Source of the DNA: Pseudolabrys taiwanensis
Lineage (GTDB): Bacteria; Pseudomonadota; Alphaproteobacteria; Rhizobiales; Xanthobacteraceae
NCBI RefSeq assembly: GCF_003367395.1
Contig: NZ_CP031417.1
Location: 5,419,501 to 5,483,500 of the forward strand
Direction: 5' to 3'
Length of the DNA: 64,000 bases
Shown here: positions 1-8,820 of the stretch, piece after piece
Numbering within the stretch: position 1 is the first letter of the stretch
Layout: each line of letters opens with the position of its first letter
The notes under the pieces: generated by a model
Seen by the model: only the letters and a program-made list of their open reading frames with translations
Told to the model about the DNA's origin: nothing
The model's database searches: none
Position numbers and translations under genes: made by a program

Positions 1-296
1 AACAGCAGCACGACGCAGACCGAGGCGGCCGACATGATGAGCTTCTGGCTCTTTTCGGTTTCCGCCGTGGGGCCGACGGCGAGGCGCCGTTCGACCAGCG
101 CCGGGTCGGTTTTGAGGAAATACAACGAGCCGCCGAGCGTGAAACCGGCAAACAGGGCCCAATAGAGCCAGCCCTGCCAGTAGCGCAGGCTCAGGGATGG
201 CAGCATGATGAGGACCCCAAGGGCCACGATGAACTTGGCCGAGCTTGCCAGTGTGCGGCGCTTCAGGGCGGGGCTGGCGTGCGAGGTGGGGGTCAT
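1..296 (-). CDS. Isoprenylcysteine carboxyl methyltransferase-like membrane protein (N-terminal part)
   Basis: The gene runs off the left edge; the first 98 residues are visible, beginning MTPTSHASPALKRR. They contain a hydrophobic segment (about residues 21-34), the pattern YWQGWLYWALFAG at about 39-51, and a second hydrophobic stretch at the edge. Between them lies LKTDPALVERRLAVGPTAE followed by KSQKLIM. From memory this order is typical of bacterial ICMT/PEMT-like integral membrane methyltransferases (about 200-220 aa), whose SAM-binding half would be beyond the window. The start is the only ATG near the 5' end. It is divergent from leuA. The substrate cannot be told from this part. Confidence 0.6.
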   Translation of the reverse strand, partial: MTPTSHASPALKRRTLASSAKFIVALGVLIMLPSLSLRYWQGWLYWALFAGFTLGGSLYFLKTDPALVERRLAVGPTAETEKSQKLIMSAASVCVVLL

Positions 297-376
297 CAGC
301 GGGCTCCGGCATTTAACGCGCAGGACAGCGTCTGGTTTGGCCGCAAACCGTCAGCAATGCTGACCTAATCAGCCGC

Positions 377-406
377 TTGCGCCGGCCGTGACCAATCGGC
401 TAGAAA
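377..406 (+). promoter_or_regulatory. Possible sigma70-type promoter of the leuA leader
   Basis: TTGCGC at 377-382 and TAGAAA at 401-406 are separated by 18 bases in the gap between the divergent methyltransferase gene and the leuA leader. Match to consensus is only moderate, so this is a suggestion. A short inverted repeat (GCTGA/TCAGC) lies just upstream. Confidence 0.25.
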
Positions 407-487
407 CCCCAATATCCGGTGGCCGCTTAACGCGGGCTTTACCGGAATCGGCGACCGTCAGGGTCGTTATTGAGGGTACTTGAGCCA

Positions 488-592
488 ATGCCGACGCGGC
501 AGACCATCTGCGCGATCGACCCGGCGGCCGCCATGGCCAAGCCGGCGGCTACCCTTATTCTGGGCACGCTCCTTCTCCTTACCCGCCCCTGA
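488..592 (+). CDS. Leucine-rich leader peptide upstream of leuA
   Basis: A 34-codon ORF starts at ATG 488 behind a GAGGG ribosome-binding site (474-478); an internal in-frame ATG at 533 would give 19 codons. Its C-terminal end reads TLILGTLLLLTRP before the TGA at 590-592, so six of its last twelve residues are Leu, with CTC CTT CTC CTT in a row. This is the layout of an amino-acid-sensing leader: ribosome stalling on scarce Leu-tRNA would alter folding of the RNA downstream. It lies 112 bases before leuA, the committed step of leucine synthesis. Attenuation of leu and ilv genes by leader peptides is established in proteobacteria; the specific mechanism here is inferred. Confidence 0.7.
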   Translation: MPTRQTICAIDPAAAMAKPAATLILGTLLLLTRP

Positions 593-687
593 GGGCCGGC
601 TGGGCATTGCGCCTGGGCACTCGGGGGATCGCGGTTAGATGAGCAAACCCCAATAGAGCGCCGACAACCAGACCGGCGCAGGATTTT
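586..687 (+). promoter_or_regulatory. Candidate leuA attenuator hairpins
   Basis: Two stems follow the Leu codons. CCCCTGAG (586-593, overlapping the leader stop) pairs fully with CTCGGGGG (620-627, one G-U). GCGCCG (658-663) pairs with CGGCGC (674-679) and is followed by AGGATTTT just before the leuA ribosome-binding site, so it could be a weak terminator. The U tract is short. Ribosome position on the leader would decide which stem forms. Seen: stems. Inferred: their role. Confidence 0.5.
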
Positions 688-703
688 GAGAAGGACAATT
701 CCA

Positions 704-2281
<1,578 letters not shown>

Positions 2282-2309
2282 GACTCGTCAGCAACGGTAA
2301 GAAGACCTA

Positions 2310-2339
2310 ACGCCGCGTCCCACCACGACGCGGCGTTTT
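2310..2339 (+). terminator. Rho-independent terminator after leuA
   Basis: A perfect 10-bp stem (2310-2319 with 2327-2336), a 7-base loop and a TTTT tract end the leuA transcript. Confidence 0.85.
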
Positions 2340-2461
2340 GCATTTCGGTATTTGGTTCCCCATGGAACCCAAAAATCTTATTTCGTCCGTATTTCGTTCG
2401 CGCTCCCGGCGGATTGTGACAGTACTCCAACGCGCAATCGCTCAATGGGGACCACACAAGA

Positions 2462-2872
2462 ATGAAACGCATCTTACGCGTGAGCGCCTTCGCGCTCGCG
2501 ATGACTGGCTTGTTGCCGGCACTTCCCGTTCAGGCCGCCAGCTATGGCATGGCCGAAACGCAGAAGGCGTCAATCGACGTGGCCCGCATCAAGGCGGTGT
2601 TGCACCTGACCGCCGAGCAGGAGCCGTACTGGGCGCCGGTGGAGGCTGCGCTGCGCGATCTGGCGCGCCGTCAAGCATCGAGCGAGTCCGACGGTCTGAT
2701 GCGCCGCATCAGCCGCAAGGTCGTGTCCGTGGTTCTCGACAGCGCCGCGGTTCAGCGGCTCGCGGTCGCGGCACGTCCGTTGATCGCCAAGCTTGATATG
2801 CAGCAGATGCAGGCGGCGAACGGCCTCGCGCAGGAGATGGGTCTCGGCCCGGTGGTTGCTGCGCTGCGATAA
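2462..2872 (+). CDS. Periplasmic LTXXQ-motif (Spy/CpxP-like) protein
   Basis: A 136-aa exported protein. The N-terminal signal peptide is MKRILRVSAFALAMTGLLPALPVQA with an AXA cleavage site. The mature part contains VLHLTAEQEPYWAPVEAALRD, which matches the LTxxQ helix motif of the Spy/CpxP superfamily, small alpha-helical periplasmic chaperones or envelope-stress proteins. It is helical and rich in Ala, Arg and Gln, with no cysteines in the mature part. A second LTXXQ protein with little overall identity lies at 6292-6831, beyond the TRAP operon. The upstream gap after the leuA terminator is about 120 bases; a strong terminator follows. Precise role unknown. Confidence 0.75.
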   Translation: MKRILRVSAFALAMTGLLPALPVQAASYGMAETQKASIDVARIKAVLHLTAEQEPYWAPVEAALRDLARRQASSESDGLMRRISRKVVSVVLDSAAVQRLAVAARPLIAKLDMQQMQAANGLAQEMGLGPVVAALR

Positions 2873-2900
2873 CAGTTTCATTCGCATTGCAAAATGTGTA

Positions 2901-2927
2901 GCGGCGGATTTTTCCGCCGCTTTTTTT
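2901..2927 (+). terminator. Rho-independent terminator
   Basis: The stem GCGGCGG (2901-2907) / CCGCCGC (2914-2920) is followed by seven T residues (2921-2927). It ends the LTXXQ gene and insulates the TRAP operon. Confidence 0.92.
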
Positions 2928-3056
2928 ATTGATTGGCCTTCGCAGCGCGACGCTTCGCTTTTCGTCTACCTTGCCGCGCAAGCTGTTTAATGTCAGCTTG
3001 ACGGAACAAAAACGTTCAAAGAGCCCAACCGAGGCTCTCGACCGGAGGAAACGTCT

Positions 3057-4055
3057 ATGCGCAAGTTGCTTCTTGCGGCGGCTGCGGCTGCCTTGATCGC
3101 TGTGCCGGGCGCCGCGTTCGCGCAGCAGCCGATCGTCATCAAATTCAGCCACGTCGTTGCGCCGGACACGCCGAAGGGCAAGGGCGCCGAGAAGTTCAAG
3201 GAGCTTGCCGAGAAGTACACCAACGGCAAGGTGAAGGTCGAAGTCTATCCGAACTCGACTCTCTACAAGGACAAGGAAGAACTCGAGGCGCTGCAGCTCG
3301 GCGCGGTGCAGATGCTGGCGCCGTCGAACTCCAAGTTCGGCCCGATCGGCATCAGGGAATTTGAGGTGTTCGACCTGCCGTTCCTGCTGCCGAGCCTCCA
3401 GGCGCTGCGCAAGGTGACCGAAGGTCCGATCGGCAAGAAGATGCTGCATCTGATGGATGCCAAGGGCATGGTGGGCTTGGCCTACTGGGACAACGGCTTC
3501 AAGCAGATGAGCGCCAACAAGCCGCTCAAGACGCCCGCCGACTATAAGGGCCTGAAGTTCCGCATTCAGTCGTCGAAAGTGCTCGAGGCGCAGTTCCGCA
3601 CGCTCGGTGCCATTCCGCAGGTGATGGCGTTCTCCGAAGTCTATCAGGCGCTGCAGACGGGCGTGGTCGACGGCCAGGAGAACACCTGGTCGAACATCTA
3701 TACCCAGAAGATGCACGAAGTGCAGAAGTACATCACCGAAACCAACCACGGCTACATCGGCTACGTGGTGGTCGTGAACAAGAAGTTCTGGGACGGCCTG
3801 CCGGCCGATGTGCGCGGCCAGCTTGAAAAGGCGATGGCGGAAGCGACCCAGTTCGCCAACAACCAGTCGGCCAAGGAGAACGAGGACGCGAAGGCGGACA
3901 TCGTGAAGTCCGGCAAGACCACGATCCTGACGCCGACCGCCGCGGAACTCGCCGACATGCGCAAGGCGATGGCGCCGCTTTACGACGACATGGGCAAGCG
4001 CGTCGGCAAGCAGCTCATCGAGGATGTCGTCAAGACGGTCGGCAGCGGCTCGTAA
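3057..4055 (+). CDS. dctP: TRAP transporter substrate-binding protein (DctP family)
   Basis: A 332-aa periplasmic solute receptor of a tripartite ATP-independent periplasmic transporter. A cleavable signal peptide (MRKLLLAAAAAALIAVPGAAFA) is followed by a DctP domain starting IVIKFSHVVAPDTPKGKGAEKF. The helix-hinge region FRIQSSKVLEAQFRTLGAIPQ (about 173-193) contains the conserved Arg that binds the ligand carboxylate in this family, and LQTGVVDGQENTW follows. GGAGGAAACGTCT precedes the ATG. It is the first gene of a dctP-Q-M operon; a strong hairpin separates it from dctQ. The ligand is probably a carboxylate but cannot be named. Confidence 0.92.
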   Translation: MRKLLLAAAAAALIAVPGAAFAQQPIVIKFSHVVAPDTPKGKGAEKFKELAEKYTNGKVKVEVYPNSTLYKDKEELEALQLGAVQMLAPSNSKFGPIGIREFEVFDLPFLLPSLQALRKVTEGPIGKKMLHLMDAKGMVGLAYWDNGFKQMSANKPLKTPADYKGLKFRIQSSKVLEAQFRTLGAIPQVMAFSEVYQALQTGVVDGQENTWSNIYTQKMHEVQKYITETNHGYIGYVVVVNKKFWDGLPADVRGQLEKAMAEATQFANNQSAKENEDAKADIVKSGKTTILTPTAAELADMRKAMAPLYDDMGKRVGKQLIEDVVKTVGSGS

Positions 4056-4061
4056 GGCGAT

Positions 4062-4097
4062 AGCGGAGCCGCGGGTCCGGGCCCGCGGCTCTTCGCT
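4062..4097 (+). promoter_or_regulatory. Strong intercistronic hairpin between dctP and dctQ
   Basis: GAGCCGCGGG (4066-4075) pairs perfectly with CCCGCGGCTC (4082-4091) and is extended by AGCG/CGCT after a two-base bulge. It begins seven bases after the dctP stop and has no T tract, so it resembles an mRNA-stabilising or partial-termination element that would raise receptor levels over permease levels. Confidence 0.6.
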
Positions 4098-4206
4098 CCG
4101 AGAAAAACAGGCGGGCAGCGAGAGGGGCGCGGCCCGCTCTTCAATCGTCAGACAGGCATTGATCGCCGCGGTGACGAGGCAATCCCCGTCAGTGCACGAG
4201 GCGCCG

Positions 4207-4806
4207 ATGTTTCTTCGCATCCTCGACCGGCTCGAGGAGATCCTGATCGCAACGCTGATCGCCGCCGCGACGTTATTGATCTTCGTCGCGGTCGTGCAGC
4301 GTTATGCGGTCGGCGTCTCCTGGCTCTATCCGCTGGTCTACCACATCGACCTGACCTGGGCGCAGGAGCTGTGCATCTACATGTTCGTGTGGATGGCGAA
4401 GTTCGGCGCCGCCTACGGCGTGCGCACCGGTATCCATGTCGGCGTCGACGTGGTGGTGAACATGCTGGAGCCGCCGGGGCGCAAGAAGATCATCTTGTTC
4501 GGCCTTCTGTGTGGCGCGCTGTTCACGGCGATCGTCGGCACGATGGGCGCCAAGTTCGTCATCGAACTGTACCCGACCGGCCAGGTGTCGCCGGACATGG
4601 AGATGCCGCGCTGGATCGTGTTCCTGTGCGTGCCGCTCGGCTCTTACCTGATGTGCTTCCGCTTCCTCCAGGTCGCCTGGCATTTCTGGCAGACCGGCGA
4701 ATTGCCCCACCACGACCCCGGCCATGTCGAAGGCGTGGTCGAAAGCCCGGCGGCCGCGCGCGATCTGCGCGCGGAAGAGCTCGCCAGCACGCCGCCGAGG
4801 ACCTGA
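4207..4806 (+). CDS. dctQ: TRAP transporter small permease (DctQ family)
   Basis: A 199-aa membrane protein with four hydrophobic segments (about 14-38, 58-77, 97-117 and 137-157), as expected for DctQ, which links receptor and large permease. The conserved stretch TWAQELCIYMFVWMAKFGAAYG includes the family E-x(4)-W-x(4)-G region. ATG 4207 is preferred to an upstream in-frame ATG at 4024 because a GAGG site is at 4198-4201 and the protein then starts MFLRILDRLEE, normal for DctQ. The C-terminal tail of about 40 residues is polar. The dctM start follows four bases after the stop. Confidence 0.9.
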   Translation: MFLRILDRLEEILIATLIAAATLLIFVAVVQRYAVGVSWLYPLVYHIDLTWAQELCIYMFVWMAKFGAAYGVRTGIHVGVDVVVNMLEPPGRKKIILFGLLCGALFTAIVGTMGAKFVIELYPTGQVSPDMEMPRWIVFLCVPLGSYLMCFRFLQVAWHFWQTGELPHHDPGHVEGVVESPAAARDLRAEELASTPPRT

Positions 4807-4810
4807 CGCG

Positions 4811-6136
4811 ATGAACGCCGCCATCATTTTCGGATTGTTGATCGCGCTGATGCTGACCGGCATGCCGATCTCGATCGCGCTCGGCCTGACCGTGCTCTCC
4901 TTCCTCTTCGTCATGACGCAGGTGCCGATCGAGTCGGTCGCGCTCAAGCTCTTCACCGGCATCGAGAGCTTCGAGATCATGGCGATCCCGTTCTTCATCC
5001 TCGCCGGCAACTTCCTCACCCACGGCGGTGTGGCGCGGCGCATGATCAATTTCGCCGCCTCCATGGTCGGCCACTGGTACGGCGGTCTCGGCTTGGCGGC
5101 GGTGGTCGCCTGCGCGTTGTTCGCGGCGATCTCCGGCTCGTCGCCGGCGACCGTGGTGGCGATCGGCGCCATCCTGATCCCGGCGATGGTCAATGCCGGC
5201 TATCCCAAGCGCTTCGGCGCCGGCGTGATCGCCACCTCGGGCGCGCTCGGCATCCTCATTCCGCCGTCGATCGTCATGGTGCTCTACGCGGTCTCGACCG
5301 GCGGCAGCATGGCGATCGATCCCGAAGGCAAGCGCGTCCTGTCGGCGTCGGTCGGCCAGCTGTTCATGGCCGGTGTCATTCCGGGCCTGATGCTCGCCTT
5401 CTTGCTCGGCGCGACGACGTTCTATCGCGCCTGGAAGAACGACTATCCGCGCATGAAACGCGCGACCTGGCTCGAGCGCTTCAAGGCGTTCCGCGATTCG
5501 ATCTGGGGGCTGCTGCTGATCGTCATCGTGCTTGGCGGCATCTATGCCGGTCTGTTCACGCCGACGGAAGCGGCGGCGGTGAGCGCCGTCTATGCCTTCA
5601 TCATCGCGGTCTTCGTCTATCGCGATCTCAAGCTCTCGGAAGTGCCGAAGGTGCTGCTCGCCTCGGCCAATATGAGCGCGATGATCCTCTACATCATCAC
5701 CAACGCGGTGCTCTTCTCGTTCCTGATGACGAGCGAACAGATTCCGCAGGCGATGACGGCATGGCTGAAAGGCAGCGGCATCGGCTGGGTCGAGTTTCTG
5801 CTGATCGTCAACGTGCTGTTGCTGGTTGCCGGCAACGTGATGGAGCCGTCATCCATCGTACTGATCACCGCGCCGATCCTGTTTCCCATCGCGGCGGGAC
5901 TCGGCATTCACCCGGTGCATCTCGGCATTCTGATGACCGTGAACATGGAAGTGGGTTTGTGCCATCCGCCGGTCGGACTCAATCTGTATGTCGCATCCGG
6001 CATCGCCAGGATGGGCATCACCGAATTGACCATCGCGACATGGCCCTGGCTCGTGACGATGCTCATCTTCCTCGCGCTCGTGACTTACATTCCAGAGCTG
6101 TCGCTGTGGTTGCCGCGCGTTCTCGGTATGCTGTAG
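4811..6136 (+). CDS. dctM: TRAP transporter large permease (DctM family)
   Basis: A 441-aa polytopic membrane protein with about 12 hydrophobic segments, the usual length and topology of DctM, the Na+- or H+-coupled transport channel. Characteristic stretches include MAIPFFILAGNFLTHGG, AISGSSPATVVAIG and SGALGILIPPSIVMVLY, and near the C-terminus NMEVGLCHPPVGLNLYVASG. The start is ATG 4811, four bases after dctQ stops, so the two are translationally coupled. It is the last gene of the operon. No regulator or catabolic gene adjoins that would name the substrate. Confidence 0.93.
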   Translation: MNAAIIFGLLIALMLTGMPISIALGLTVLSFLFVMTQVPIESVALKLFTGIESFEIMAIPFFILAGNFLTHGGVARRMINFAASMVGHWYGGLGLAAVVACALFAAISGSSPATVVAIGAILIPAMVNAGYPKRFGAGVIATSGALGILIPPSIVMVLYAVSTGGSMAIDPEGKRVLSASVGQLFMAGVIPGLMLAFLLGATTFYRAWKNDYPRMKRATWLERFKAFRDSIWGLLLIVIVLGGIYAGLFTPTEAAAVSAVYAFIIAVFVYRDLKLSEVPKVLLASANMSAMILYIITNAVLFSFLMTSEQIPQAMTAWLKGSGIGWVEFLLIVNVLLLVAGNVMEPSSIVLITAPILFPIAAGLGIHPVHLGILMTVNMEVGLCHPPVGLNLYVASGIARMGITELTIATWPWLVTMLIFLALVTYIPELSLWLPRVLGML

Positions 6137-6291
6137 CGCGACGCTGTTTATCTTCGTAACACGGTGTATCGCCGTCGATGAACGGCGGTACATCTACATT
6201 GCTTGCCGTTAATATCTGTCCAAAGCTTAACTTGATAAGGCAACGCGACCTTTCTCTACTGGTGACATCAAAAACGCCATTGGAGGTGGCC

Positions 6292-6831
6292 ATGTTGAAG
6301 TATGTTCTTGCCGGCACGACCGCGCTGGCGATCGCCGGTGCGTCCCTTGCCTACGCGCAGCAGCCGGGCGCCGATGCGCCGCGCCGCGGGCCGCAGTGGA
6401 AGGCCGAGGACATCACCGCTATGGGCGACGCGCGCATCGCGGCGCTGAAAGCCGGCCTCAAGCTGACGCCGGACCAGGAAAAGAATTGGCCCGCGGTCGA
6501 GACCGCGATGCGCGATCTGGCCAAGCAGCGGTCCGAACGCTTTGCGGCGCGCGCCAGTGCTGAAAAGCCGAAGGACCCGATCGAGCGTTTGGGTTTGCGC
6601 GGCCAGATGATGCAGGAGCGCGGCACGGCGCTGAAGAAGCTCGCTGACGCGGCAGGCCCGCTCTACAAGAGCCTCGACGCCAGCCAAAAGCGCCGCTTCA
6701 TGGTGCTGGCCCGTCTCGACGTCCGCGACGGCATGATGCGCCACCACGGCTGGCGCCATCACCACCGCGGCGGCCAGGGCCCCGGCGAGCGCGGTCCGAT
6801 GGCTCCCGAGGGCGGTCCGCGGGCGCAGTAG
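6292..6831 (+). CDS. Periplasmic LTXXQ-motif protein
   Basis: A 179-aa exported protein with signal peptide MLKYVLAGTTALAIAGASLAYAQQ. It has the LTxxQ motif in LKAGLKLTPDQEKNWPAVETAMRDLAKQR (about residues 57-85), followed by a second amphipathic region and a Gly/His/Pro-rich tail (HHGWRHHHRGGQ), which might bind metal. The family includes Spy/CpxP periplasmic chaperones, though this version lacks other diagnostic features. ATG 6292 is preceded by GGAGGTGG (6282-6289), clearly better than the upstream in-frame ATG at 6178. It is probably monocistronic, ending at a strong terminator. Confidence 0.75.
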   Translation: MLKYVLAGTTALAIAGASLAYAQQPGADAPRRGPQWKAEDITAMGDARIAALKAGLKLTPDQEKNWPAVETAMRDLAKQRSERFAARASAEKPKDPIERLGLRGQMMQERGTALKKLADAAGPLYKSLDASQKRRFMVLARLDVRDGMMRHHGWRHHHRGGQGPGERGPMAPEGGPRAQ

Positions 6832-6896
6832 CCCTCACGCGTGGCAGGCGGCGAGCGGGCGCGCTTGTCCCCGGGGCGCCCCGTCGCCGACCTAAG

Positions 6897-6926
6897 AGCC
6901 GCCGGGTTTGGCCCGGCGGCTTTTTT
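6897..6926 (+). terminator. Rho-independent terminator
   Basis: The perfect stem AGCCGCCGGG (6897-6906) / CCCGGCGGCT (6912-6921) is followed by a run of Ts. It ends the second LTXXQ gene. Confidence 0.92.
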
Positions 6927-6947
6927 CTTTGTGGTTCAAGGGCATTG

Positions 6948-7008
6948 GCGCGTCACTTCGGCGTCACTAAGTCTGGACAGCGCGGTTTTGCTTTGCTAAG
7001 TGACGCGC
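6948..7008 (+). repeat. Inverted and direct GCGTCACT repeats upstream of tRNA-Lys
   Basis: GCGCGTCACTT (6948-6958) is repeated in perfect inverted orientation as AAGTGACGCGC (6998-7008), and GCGTCACT recurs directly at 6961-6968 within the loop. The block ends 32 bases before the tRNA. No T tract follows. Function unknown. Confidence 0.6.
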
Positions 7009-7040
7009 GCTTCTGGGGTTTCGGCCCCGGCCGGCAATCC

Positions 7041-7116
<76 letters not shown>

Positions 7117-7482
7117 TTCGACGGGTTCGTTTTTCTGAGCTCGTCGATCGTGTTCCGGACCCCGGGTCCAGACACCACACCCACCCCGTGGCCGAAGAGG
7201 CGGAACGTGCCGCAGGTTTTTCTGCATGGCCGTCGCGGGTGTAAAATCATCAATGACCCGCTAAGCGAGCGTGATGGCCGGTGACGGCGTCCATCCGACC
7301 AGGAACTCGCCAGCCTGATCCAGTCGATTGCAGACGTTGTGTTAGATGGTGTGCCGCGCGTGGGGCGGCGCCGTGAAGCGACCCGATTCATGGAGGAGTG
7401 ATGGTGCGGCCGCGGGTGAGAGGCGCCCGTGCAAGGCAACAGGCGGCTGTTCGCGCGCGATTAGCCAAAGACAGGTCCTTCG
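7117..7482. other. Gene-poor stretch between tRNA-Lys and ubiX
   Basis: No convincing gene is seen. It holds a perfect short inverted repeat GGACCC-C-GGGTCC (7157-7169). Around 7290-7402 a plus-frame fragment would read ELASLIQSIADVVLDGVPRVGRRREATRFMEE before a stop; it has no start and looks at most like a gene remnant. No integrase or transposase was found. Confidence 0.4.
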
Positions 7483-7524
7483 TTGTCGCCTAAAATAAGT
7501 CATTCATCGCACAACGAGACACCC

Positions 7525-8145
7525 GTGCTGCAAAAGACGAAGAACAAAAAATCCGGCGACCCGACCAAACGCCTTATCGTCGGCATCAGCGGTGCGTCGG
7601 GCGCGATCTACGGCATCCGCCTGCTCGAGCTTCTGCGCGAGACGGAGATCGAAACACACGTCATCATCTCGCGCGCCGCGCAGATGACGATCGCCACGGA
7701 AACCGACCTGAAGGTCGCCGACATCGAGGCGCTGGCCGACGTGGTGCATCCGAACCAGGATGTCGGCGCGGCCTGCTCCAGCGGTTCGTTCCAGAATCTC
7801 GGCATGGTAATCGCGCCGTGCTCGGTGAAGACCTTGTCCGAGATCGCTTCCGGCGTGACCGCCAATCTTATTTCGCGTGCGGCCGATGTGGCGCTCAAGG
7901 AACGGCGGCGCGTGGTGCTGATGCTGCGCGAGACGCCGCTGCATCTCGGCCATATCCGCAGCATGGCGGCGGTGACCGAAGCCGGCGCCATCGTCTACCC
8001 GCCGGTGCCGGCCTTCTATGCCAAGCCGCAATCGCTTGAAGACATGGTCGATCACTCGCTCGGCCGCGTGCTCGACCTGTTCGACATCAATCTCGGCACG
8101 GTGCGGCGCTGGAGCGGACTGAAGAAAAAGGCCAAGGCCGATTAA
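7525..8145 (+). CDS. ubiX: Flavin prenyltransferase, UbiX family
   Basis: UbiX attaches a dimethylallyl group to FMN to make prenylated FMN, the cofactor of UbiD decarboxylases. The core begins KRLIVGISGASGAIYGIRLLE, the flavin-binding P-loop-like motif of the family, followed by the Cys-containing GMVIAPCSVKTLSEIASG and the C-terminal LMLRETPLHLGHIRSM, with the conserved Arg-Glu, and PPVPAFY. The start is uncertain: GTG 7525 (206 aa) is used here, while TTG 7483 would add 14 residues; most family members begin only a few residues before KRLIV. A UbiD-family gene lies 10.8 kb downstream (18949). Confidence 0.9.
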   Translation: MLQKTKNKKSGDPTKRLIVGISGASGAIYGIRLLELLRETEIETHVIISRAAQMTIATETDLKVADIEALADVVHPNQDVGAACSSGSFQNLGMVIAPCSVKTLSEIASGVTANLISRAADVALKERRRVVLMLRETPLHLGHIRSMAAVTEAGAIVYPPVPAFYAKPQSLEDMVDHSLGRVLDLFDINLGTVRRWSGLKKKAKAD

Positions 8146-8222
8146 GGCCGGCCCGCCGCCGTCAGCGTGGCGCGCTCAAGCCGCCTGCAAGAGGCGACGA
8201 GCGGTCGGAAAAGGAATGCAGC

Positions 8223-8744
8223 GTGCTCGATTGCGACAATGCATTCTGGCGGTTCTCCTTGGCGGTCTATGCCCAGCCGGGCGTCGGCGCGGAATGTCTG
8301 GCGCTGCAAGGGGCGCTTGATATCGATGTGAACGTGCTGCTGTTCTGCGCCTGGCTCGGCGCGGAGCGAAAGCTTGTCCTCGGCGACGAAGCTCTGGCCG
8401 CGATCGATGCTGGCGTGTTGGGCTGGCACGAATCCGTCGTGCGGCCGCTGCGCGCGGTGCGGCAGACGATGAAGCCGATGCCGGAGATGGCCGACGAGGC
8501 TGTGAAGGCCTTGCGCAAGGAAGTCGCGGCGGTCGAGCTGCGCGCAGAGCAGATCGAGCAGGCGAGGCTGTTCGAGATGGCGGACACAGTCGCGCACGGT
8601 GCGACCGTCGAAGTGGGCGATGCCGTGGAGGCCAACGTCGCCGCCTTTCTGCGCCGCCACGCCAAGGGCGCCGAAAGCCCTTCACCGCCGCGTCTTCTCA
8701 TTGCGGCTGCAGCGGCTTACCGGCCCGATCCTCAAAGGCTCTGA
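8223..8744 (+). CDS. TIGR02444-type conserved protein
   Basis: A 173-aa cytoplasmic protein beginning MLDCDNAFWRFSLAVYAQPGVGAECLALQ and continuing GALDIDVNVLLFCAWLGAER. This N-terminal pattern (W-x-F-S-L-x-x-Y, GVxxxCLxLQ, VNxLLFCxWLG) is that of the TIGR02444/DUF2390 family, helical proteins of unknown function common in Proteobacteria. No signal peptide or membrane segment. It is separated from ubiX by 77 bases and is followed by a perfect hairpin facing the convergent receptor gene. No function can be assigned. Confidence 0.7.
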   Translation: MLDCDNAFWRFSLAVYAQPGVGAECLALQGALDIDVNVLLFCAWLGAERKLVLGDEALAAIDAGVLGWHESVVRPLRAVRQTMKPMPEMADEAVKALRKEVAAVELRAEQIEQARLFEMADTVAHGATVEVGDAVEANVAAFLRRHAKGAESPSPPRLLIAAAAAYRPDPQRL

Positions 8745-8753
8745 CAACGATCG

Positions 8754-8780
8754 AGCCCGCGCCTCGTGTCGGCGCGGGCT
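8754..8780. terminator. Hairpin between convergent genes
   Basis: The perfect 10-bp stem AGCCCGCGCC (8754-8763) / GGCGCGGGCT (8771-8780) lies between two convergent stops. There is no clear T tract on either side, so termination is inferred from position. Confidence 0.5.
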
Positions 8781-8820
8781 AGAACCGCCTGGGCTTCTCA
8801 GGGCAGACGAGAGCGTTCGT

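Noticed and set aside
4724..4810. Earlier ATG for dctM at 4724
   Set aside because: It lies inside dctQ, gives an Arg-rich N-terminus unlike DctM, and ATG 4811 gives the normal hydrophobic start.
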